Source: Anastrepha obliqua (lineage: Eukaryota > Arthropoda > Insecta > Diptera > Tephritidae). Taken from it: DNA of 64,000 nt. Under the pieces are notes generated by a model, which was not told the DNA's origin, did not search any database, and saw nothing but the letters and a program-made list of their open reading frames with translations. The stretch is from NCBI RefSeq assembly GCF_027943255.1, contig NC_072895.1:79548001-79612000 (forward strand), given 5' to 3'. This document shows, in pieces, positions 56,892 to 64,000 of the stretch. The first letter of the stretch is position 1, and the number at the start of each line of letters is the position of its first letter. The position numbers were made by a program, and so were the translations under genes.

Positions 56892-58194
56892 CGAGGGGTG
56901 CCTTTTATATGTCGGGATTAGAGAACAAAAACAAATTTTAATCATCGAAAATCACTTTATTGTTTTTCAAAATATTCTCCATGAAGATCTATACACTTTT
57001 GCATGCGTTTGAACCAATTGTCGCAGCACTTTTGCCACTCTGAATGAGGTACCTCCAAAACATGCATTCTGAATGCCGCAACCGCTTCTTCAGGTGTCGA
57101 AAAACGTTGACCTCTCATTTTGTTTTTTACGTACGGGAATAAAAAGAAGTCATTCGGTGCCAAGTCAGGACTATACGGCGGATGGCCCATTAATTCGATG
57201 TTTTGGGTGCTCAAAAATGCAGTTGTTTGAGCCGATGTGTGAGAGCTCGCATTGTCCTGGTGAAGAGTGATCCGTCTTTGGCGATTAATTTTCCTAATTT
57301 CTTGGAAGACAACTGGCAAACAAATGGTTGTGTACGAGTACCACTCAGAATTTACTGTTGTGCGTTGTTCTAGTGGTACGGTTGCGACATGTCCAGTTTC
57401 TCCGAAAAAACAGGCGACCTTTTGCTTGGAAGTGCTTCGTGCGCGAACAACTTTTGTTGGATTTGGCTCATCTTGAAACACCCATACAGTCGACTGCTGT
57501 TTACTTTCGGGATCATACGCGGAAATCCATGATTCATCACCTGTCCCGATGTCACAGACGTATTTCGAAGCCCCGCGATCGTATTTTTTGAGCATTTCCT
57601 TCGACCAATCGACACGAGCCTTTTTTTGAGCGATTGACAAATTGTGTGGGATCCAACGCGAACACATTTTTTTGACAGTCAAATGTTTATGCAATATTGA
57701 ATGTATGCTGGTCCCACTAATGCCTAAGATTGTCTCAATCTCACGATAGATCACATGACGATCTTGCAATATCAGTTCGCGCACAGCATCAATGGTTTTC
57801 GGAACAACAACTGATTTTGGACGACCTTCACGAAATTCGTCTTGGAGTGAACTACGACCACGATTGAATTCACCATACCATCGATAAACACTGGTCCTTG
57901 ATGGAGCTTCATCGCCAAAAAATGAATTAAGTTCATCCATGCAATGTTGCTGAGTTAATTCACGTCGAAAGTTGTAAAAAATAATCGCACGAAAATGTTC
58001 ACGATTTAATTCCATTTTTAGACCGAGATAAATCTTTTAAGTAACTGTAACCAACACAAATAGCGCTGGTATTTCAAAACGTTCTGAGTACGTAAAAGAT
58101 GATGTAAAAAATGTCAAACTTTGCGATACAGCTGTCAGTTGCCAGATTGCAACACCAGGGTTGCCAAATCCCGACATACAAAATGCACCCCTCG
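56892..58194 (-). mobile_element. Near-complete DD34D mariner
   Basis: 1303 bp, the standard mariner size, flanked by TA (56890-56891, 58195-58196). The ends CGAGGGGTGCCTTTTATATG and, inverted from the other side, CGAGGGGTGCATTTTGTATG extend into TCGGGAT, giving about 28-bp terminal repeats with few mismatches. It carries a single open transposase frame on the minus strand and no nested insertion. Confidence 0.96.
56957..58015 (-). CDS. Mariner transposase, DD34D type, uninterrupted
   Basis: The 352-codon enzyme cuts and pastes the element at TA sites. The N-terminus has two helix-turn-helix regions: MELNREHFRAIIFYNFRREL and, after the FREGRPKS linker, TIDAVRELILQDRHVIYREI. The linker motif WIPHNL is the equivalent of the mariner WVPHEL. 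The catalytic Asp are in GTGDESWI, HQDNASSHTS and YSPDLAPNDFFLF, with 34 residues between the second and third. The product ends HGEYFEKQ. A YSY triplet in NSEWYSYTTICLP looks like a 6-base in-frame insertion relative to related sequences as I remember them. The frame has no stop and all signature motifs, so this is the best candidate for recent activity in the window. Confidence 0.95.
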   Translation of the reverse strand: MELNREHFRAIIFYNFRRELTQQHCMDELNSFFGDEAPSRTSVYRWYGEFNRGRSSLQDEFREGRPKSVVVPKTIDAVRELILQDRHVIYREIETILGISGTSIHSILHKHLTVKKMCSRWIPHNLSIAQKKARVDWSKEMLKKYDRGASKYVCDIGTGDESWISAYDPESKQQSTVWVFQDEPNPTKVVRARSTSKQKVACFFGETGHVATVPLEQRTTVNSEWYSYTTICLPVVFQEIRKINRQRRITLHQDNASSHTSAQTTAFLSTQNIELMGHPPYSPDLAPNDFFLFPYVKNKMRGQRFSTPEEAVAAFRMHVLEVPHSEWQKCCDNWFKRMQKCIDLHGEYFEKQ

Positions 58195-58382
58195 TACAAG
58201 TTAAGAACTTGAAAAATACAAGTTCTAAAAAAATTTGTTGTTATCGGTCCAACTGACCGCACTTTATTCATTCACAGTTCTTAAACCAAAAAGCCGCTTA
58301 AACAAGTAAACTACTTAATTTATATTAATAAAAATAGTGGCGAGACTTAATTCTAGGAACTTAAATAAGCAATTTTATAATA

Positions 58383-58895
58383 CAGTAGATTCTGTTTTTA
58401 TGCGGTAGATACGTTCCGCAAGAAACAGCATAAAAAAAAAACAGTCTAAAAAAAGCTACCAATTCTATAGTAAAACTATAGATACGTTTCAAAAGTGCTA
58501 AAACCGCATGAATCTGAAATAATTAAATAAAATCGCATAAACAAAATATTGTATGTATTTTTGAAAATTATATCTTTATTTAAGAAACGTCAGAATCGAA
58601 AAATAAATTTACGTCAGAAATAGAATCAGTTAATACCCACATGTTGTGCGTTCGTTTAGGATTTGGCGTAAAATCACTTTCGTCACTTGAGGAAATGTAC
58701 ACGTCTGATCTAGATGGTGATGCAGGCGGTTCCATACTTGTAGGGTTAGCATTTCTGATGTAATCTGTGATGAGTTTTTGCTTAGCTGGTTTAGAATCTT
58801 GTTTATATGTACAATTCGCGATAGGTCAACATGCATTTTGCAATTTAAAAAAAAAACCGCACTATTTCAAAACCGCATAAAAACAGAACCTACTG
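58383..58895 (-). mobile_element. 513-bp pogo/Tigger-like element retaining a transposase tail
   Basis: Flanked by TA (58381-58382, 58896-58897). The left end CAGTAGATTCTGTTTTTATG and the inverted right end CAGTAGGTTCTGTTTTTATG differ at one position and continue CGGT. The CAG start, TA target and GCGG/GCATAA subterminal motifs resemble pogo/Tigger elements. On the minus strand, 58825-58580 is open and ends at TAA. It encodes DSKPAKQKLITDYIRNANPT, then a Ser/Asp-rich tail with SSSDESDFTPNPKRTH, like the disordered acidic C-terminus of pogo-type transposases. The catalytic domain is deleted. Confidence 0.72.
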
Positions 58896-58899
58896 TACT

Positions 58900-59555
58900 T
58901 GCATTATAAGCTTATTGCAGAAATCAGTGTGAACTTTGAATAAGCAATTTAATTAAAAAGAATAAATGAAAAATATAAGAAGTAAAGAGTTTGTTAACTT
59001 GGTTTGGGTTAACTTACATATTTGTATGTAAGTGGAATAATGTAGGAATGCACAAGTATGTGGGTATTTAGGTAAATATTTTGCTATACTTTTCTCACGC
59101 TATTATGTTCCGGGATCACTGAAGGAATGAAAGACTTTATTTTGTAGATGCTGTAGCAAATGTGTACAAGTAGTACTTTGTGCGAAAATGCTTGCATCTT
59201 GAATGCAACTTTCAGTTTTTGATGCTAATCTGGGCAGGATGGCGAGACATTAAAACTATGTACATATGCATACAATTTACTAAATTAATCCAATTTTTGT
59301 TTTCTTTGCTTTTGTTGGAATTACACAAATCACATAAAGCACCACTCAGACTATGCATATGACAGAAAACTTAAAACTCTGAATTATTCATTCAAGATTC
59401 TTACAGTTTTTTATTTAATAACTCTCACATAAAATTCATCATCAATAACTTAATTGAATTCAAAATGATATTACATTAAAGAAAAATATAATTTAATGCA
59501 AGGAAGGACAATAATATTATAGAAATTCAGGAATTCAATAGCTGGTCGGATATTC
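58900..59555. other. Intergenic DNA, nothing recognised
   Basis: AT-rich, with no feature supported. Confidence 0.4.
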
Positions 59556-59559
59556 ATGT

Positions 59560-60325
59560 CTTCTTATGACCTCTAGAAGACGATTTTCCATTGACCCAAT
59601 TAATTTTGCAGTTATTGTGGACCTGCTGCCTTTCCTTCTTTAAGGACATGTTTTAGCATTTCTTTGCTGGTTATAGTACGACGCTGGATTTTCTTTTCGA
59701 GTACATTCCATAAGTGTTCTATGGGGTTTCGGTATGGTGATTATGGGGGTGTATGTTATTGTTTTGGAACATTATAGAGCAAGCAGAGTTTAACATTCTC
59801 TGCCGTGTGGTTCGGGGTCGCTGTCGTGTTGGAAAATAAATCTTTCACCCAGACCACGTTTATTTGCACTCAAGATAATCTTATTTCTTTATTATCGATT
59901 CTATAAAGCGCGTTTTATCAACGCCCGAGCTTGACAAACAGACCACACCATCGCACCTCCACCGCCGTGCTTTACCGTAGGCACCATGTTTCGAGTGCTG
60001 TTCTCGGTTTTCGCCACACAATCTTGCGGCCTTTTATACCAAAAAGCCAGAATTTGCTCCACTCCAAAACTCAGGAAAACTTATTTTATTGCTTCATTAC
60101 AAAGGCTATCCGTTTAAGTCGATTTACTCTTGAAATGAAAGGCTTTTTTGGTGCGACCCTGCCGCGAAATCCAGGCTTTATAAGTATTTTCCAACTGTAT
60201 CCGGACATATCTGCTTATGGAACTTTTCTGCTATGTTCTTTGCGATTTGCCTTGCTACCTGTCGTGGATTAGTCTTCACAAGGGTGGTTACTTTGCGCAA
60301 TTTTCTCTCCGAAAGTTTTGATGGA
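59560..60325 (-). mobile_element. Decayed Tc1-type transposase
   Basis: Minus strand, allowing frameshifts: GRPSKLSERKLRKVTTLVKT and NPRQVARQIAKNIAEKF (N-terminal DNA-binding region), KKPFISRVNRLKRIAF, KFWLFGIKGRKIVWRKP, and near the end SPYRNPIEHLWNVLEKKIQR. The NPIEHLW block holds the third catalytic residue (Glu) of the DD34E Tc1 group. The first Asp (normally SDESKF) is lost and the second region is frameshifted. Terminal repeats were not found. Confidence 0.75.
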
Positions 60326-60329
60326 CGCC

Positions 60330-60490
60330 CGGCCTGTCAACAATTCACGAGGATGGTACTGGACTGGATCTCGTAAGCGAGCAGAGGTCAGATGCCGACA
60401 TCACATGGGACAGCCCAGAACTGTGTACGATGGAAGAGTCTTGTCGAGGCTCTATACTCCCGAGCGGAGTGGACGAGGATGTAAAAAAAA
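60330..60490 (+). mobile_element. C-terminal end of a CR1-like LINE ORF
   Basis: One plus-strand frame ends RWKSLVEALYSRAEWTRM followed by a stop. The R-W-x-S-L-V-E-A-L-C/Y-S block is the usual C-terminus of the LINE type whose reverse-transcriptase fragment lies at 50.7-51.8 kb. Only this short piece remains, directly against the Tc1 remnant. Confidence 0.5.
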
Positions 60491-60600
60491 TATTTTAAAG
60501 GAATAAAGTATCTTAGGAATACTATATGTTTGGGACCAATTGGAGAATCAAAGTCAATTCAATTCAAAGTCAAACAAATTTCTCAACTGGAGAATCAGAC

Positions 60601-60645
60601 TAATGTAATGGCTTTAATAAGCCTTCTATTAAAGCCATTACATTA
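60601..60645. repeat. Perfect 19-bp hairpin
   Basis: TAATGTAATGGCTTTAATA (60601-60619) and its exact complement (60627-60645) flank a 7-base loop, AGCCTTC. Just upstream, AATTGGAGAATCAAAG and AACTGGAGAATCAGAC form an imperfect direct repeat. It could be a small foldback remnant or a short RNA hairpin; arm length is near the minimum for a miRNA precursor. Confidence 0.9.
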
Positions 60646-61799
60646 CCGTATTCAATGTAGTAGCATGATCTCTTTTCATTTAAACAACTATTTCAAAAAA
60701 TTTCAACAAATCCATTTTCTGTAGTTTTGAACTAGATGAAACAGAACTAGTTAGTTTGGCCTGTAATAGTAGTGGATAAGAATTTTTTCGCTAGCCTCAA
60801 TTTCTCTGCTTGTTCCATGAGCTCAGTGTATGTACATGTGTGAGTAAAAGAAAATTCCAAAAATATTTTGTACTATGCACCCCTGCATTCGCATTTAATA
60901 GAAAATTTACATATTTTTAGTAGCTGTGCGATTTAGAATGATTTTCTTTTAATAGTACTAAGGGCAAAGCCCCACAGTGCTTGGCGAAGTGTAATGTTTA
61001 GTAGGTGACTGAGTAGTGGACTTGCTCTGCTTGACACTTGTGCGCAGATGGGTGTGTTGCAACTGAAAAACTTTGGGGAATTTGGCTTCTATGTCTGCTA
61101 TTTCGTTCACAGTCATAATAAATTACATAGCAAACTATTTGGAGTACTGCATGCTTTGTTTGTTTTTGTGTTTTTTGTAAGCACACAAATGTGCGCAATT
61201 CTTTAGTATGTTTACTTTATATTTCCATAAAATAGAAAGAAGTCTGCCATGCGCTGCTTTATTGATTGACCCATTTACGGTTCCCACAACGTTTGCGTTT
61301 TCATGTTTTTCCTTTGAAATTTGAGTTTGTTAACACGCACAGAACGAATCACAAGTCCTTTCGTACTTCTAGTATTTAAGGACAGAATATGTGCATATAC
61401 ACACATACATGTATACTCGCATACATACTTATATGCCCACATATGTACATACATGGGCGGGGTTATTGCTGCATGGGGAGTTTCGATATATATGCGAACA
61501 CACACATAGATATTTCATTATTGATTAACAATTAGCTGTGATTTGAAATAGCGCATAAAAAATTGTCTAGCAGAATAAACGTTATTTCATTAGCTTTATC
61601 TATATAAGTATTGCGTGTCTTGGCTTTGTATATGCGAATTTATTGGCCAACGTAACGAAATACTCGTAATAAAGTTAATACTAGTATCAAAGCGGCATAT
61701 TCGCACGTGATTTGTTCAAATAATTTAGGGTGAAAAAACTTTAGAAAATAGAAAAAACTGCACATTTTGTGATAAATATTTTTCATTAATCCATATTCA
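60646..61799. other. Intergenic DNA, nothing recognised
   Basis: AT-rich, with TACATA-type microsatellites near 61395-61455. No gene supported. Confidence 0.4.
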
Positions 61800-62485
61800 G
61801 CATACGACAAGAGGATTAATTAAATCCAACTTTCAAACTTGTCAGAATATTCCCATTAGGACAGCCACGGGATGCCTCCTAATGTCTTCCCTGCGACATT
61901 CCCACAGCGATTCTTGCATGCTCCCGGGTAAAGAGCACAGTAAGATGAACTGCAAGCAATTCCTGCCTCCGTATGAACCATTACTAGACCATAGAGCTTA
62001 TAGACGGACATTAAACGACATTCATCCTTAGACTCTCACCACCTTCCTCAACTCCCAAACCCTAATTGCTGTTATTTGGAGTCCAACCACCACCCTTTGT
62101 AGACGAAGAGTTTAGGTTACTTTATGAGACCCGGGTTACTGTGGAACAATTACGTTCGGGATATTGTAACAATTAACCCGCACGATATTAACCGCCTATT
62201 CACATGCCCCCTTAAGCTTTTCAGGTAACACGCTTGGACCCAATCCTTCGAAACAGTTTGTTTCCTTAGTCTAATCTTAGTATTGGCAGGCCTTGATGAA
62301 CTGCAACAACAACGATTAATATACCTATCGTTCGTTTGCTGGAAGAATGTCGTACTCAAAAATTTTTTTAGACAACTATTCTAACGACAGTGAGTTCGAC
62401 GTTACCCGAATGACACGGATTTTTATCCAGTCATGAACTTGTCATCTCAACACCATTCTCCGAATACCTGCTAAAACAACAACAT
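61800..62485 (+). mobile_element. Non-LTR retrotransposon 3' region and separate tail
   Basis: Plus strand, with frameshifts: RTATGCLLMS and AYRRTLNDIHP, then the CCCGCACGATATTAACCGCC and TATTCACATGCCCCC block, then GATGAACTGCAACAACAACG. This is the longest surviving stretch of the C-terminal family. A second tail follows at about 62395-62485 (GACGTTACCCGAATGACACG to CTGCTAAAACAACAACAT). All frames are broken. Confidence 0.6.
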
Positions 62486-62489
62486 AAAC

Positions 62490-64000
62490 CAGTTCTTTTT
62501 TTATGTTCTGAGATCTCAGGGGCTTTTTACTTTTACGTAGGGCCGGCTCTTCCGTGCTAGTTGGGCTTTGTTTGCCCTTTAAAATCAATATGCAATTATT
62601 CAGTACAATTTAAATGTAATTTAAACTTCAGTTAAACGCCCAATCAGGCTGAATTAAACTGAGTTGAACTAACTGCTGTTTGCTGTCTCGTCGGCATTGG
62701 TTGCAAAAAATTCAATTGAACGCATTCAGCATTCGGTCTGTTTTTTGTGTTCTAGTTAAAATTTACTTAATTCTAACAAAAGCTCACTTTACTTGTGAAT
62801 TGTGAATTATGAATTATTGCTTCCTAGGATATTTTTATGAATCTCGTTTTACTTTGTGTTCTCATTTTTCAAGTAATTGCGTGGAATGTTTAAATAAAAA
62901 AAATAAAAAGAATCAACTTTTCTGGGTAATGAAAATGAAAACAGAGCAACTCTAAGAAACAGCCCAAGCCAAAGCGGTCTTTAGGTCTCACTAAAAAACA
63001 GTTTTGCACTTTAATCTTAGTTTAAATTTAAAGTACGAATAAGTAATTGTAATTTAACTGGAGTTTAAAATAGCACTGGAAACATAGTAAATTGAAAAAA
63101 CGGGTTCAATTTTGCTCGAATTTTTGATTTTTTGATTTATGACGTTTTTAAATCAAATGGGCTATAAGAAAGATTGCTTAGGATGAAATGAATGACGCTT
63201 TTCCTTGATTGCTAAATACAGTTTCGGCAATAGAATAGTCTCATGGCACCAAATATCTTTTGCTTCGACTGCCATTTGTGTGGCAAAAATCTTGAAATTT
63301 TGAGCTTACGAACACCTAAAAGCTTGGCCAAAAGTTACTTGAGAAGTGCCGCACTTCCATGATTTTCGCATACGATCTGTTTACATCTTCATGTTTATGT
63401 TAATTTTTTCGCTAAATTGTTAATTTATATAGTCTTTTCCTTATGAGTCCGGTTTATTGGATTTAGTCAGAACTTACAGGAAGCCATTCCTTTGCTCAAA
63501 ATACATGCAAATGGAAACACTTTTCAGAGATAAACTGAGCAACTCTTCCTAGTCAGAAGTTACAGGATTTAGTCCAAAGTTTTTCTTCTGGAAAGTTCAT
63601 GAAAAGTGTGAAACGATCAGCTGAGTTGCATTTATCAACAAAAAATAGAAAGCGGCGAAACCAAATAAATTTATGCATATATTTGTGAAAACAATGAAAG
63701 TTGTCTACTTTGTAAATATTTGAAAATGCAAGTAAATATCCTCTATTGAATACATTTTAATAGTTGTGAATTGATCTTCCGCCTCATTGTAGAGCCAATG
63801 AAGACACAGAAAGTGTGAGTATTTTACACCCAAGCATAGCAATATTTTGGGAACAAGCCAACTCACGTTTTTACAGGAAAAGTGCCTTTTGCGTTCTTGT
63901 ATTAATTTGTAGTTGTTCTTCTGTTACTCAATCTTGAGACAGTAATATTTTTGTTTGAGAGTTCCACAGGTCTTAGTCCTAAGTGTAAAGGAAAAGACTA
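62490..64000. other. AT-rich intergenic DNA, nothing recognised
   Basis: No open frame of note, no element ends and no RNA gene seen up to the window end. Confidence 0.5.

Overview
The window is nuclear DNA from a dipteran, most probably a true fruit fly (Tephritidae). Three lines of evidence support this. The three intact host genes read as fly orthologues with short GT-AG introns. Intergenic DNA is AT-rich with many TACATA/TATG microsatellites. The mobile elements (DD41D 'rosa'-type and DD34D mariners, jockey-like LINE tails, a tRNA-derived SINE) are of kinds I associate with tephritids. The genus cannot be fixed from the sequence alone.

Host genes occupy only a small part. At 10976-13370 (+) lies the APC/C subunit 5 gene (ida in Drosophila; three coding exons, 758 codons). 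Converging on it at 15735-14424 (-) is Rpn13/ADRM1, the proteasomal ubiquitin receptor (four coding exons, 375 codons). At 25479-27038 (+) is a single-coding-exon PAIP1-like translation factor with a PAM2 motif and a MIF4G domain; a splice acceptor 112 bases upstream of its ATG shows at least one more 5' non-coding exon. All three are housekeeping-type genes (cell-cycle proteolysis, proteasome, translation), and nothing suggests an operon-like link between them.

Most of the remaining recognisable sequence is mobile DNA. (1) A tRNA-derived SINE is present in nine copies (2.5, 4.6, 9.4, 17.9, 23.1, 30.3, 30.7, 51.9, 54.6 kb); complete copies end in AT/TATG repeats instead of poly(A). (2) Tc1/mariner elements include two near-complete copies with uninterrupted transposase frames (DD41D at 52952-54249, DD34D at 56892-58194). 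There are also paired internally deleted DD41D copies (20293-21160, 29402-30263), paired deleted DD34D copies (22387-23475, 48557-49492), several remnants, a pogo/Tigger-like short element (58383-58895), a 442-bp mariner-like MITE (42735-43176) and a decayed Tc1 element (59560-60325). (3) A TTAA-flanked 729-bp element (51015-51743) and a 267-bp foldback element (2823-3089) encode no recognisable protein. (4) Non-LTR retrotransposon fragments are scattered: RNase H and C-terminal pieces, 3' tails ending in CAA repeats, and two reverse-transcriptase fragments. A weak Ty3/gypsy-type protease fragment is at 16.5-16.8 kb.

The most informative structure is nesting that lets insertions be ordered. 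A SINE lies inside a mariner with an 11-bp target duplication, and the unoccupied site is present in a second mariner copy 25 kb away. A DD41D copy lies inside the tail of a SINE that has its own 14-bp duplication. The TTAA element interrupts a reverse-transcriptase frame that becomes continuous when the element and one TTAA are removed. The intact DD41D element interrupts a LINE 3' tail. I found no CRISPR array, rRNA, canonical tRNA gene or new host defence system. The main unexplained coding-like signal is a decayed reading-frame series at 43890-44473.
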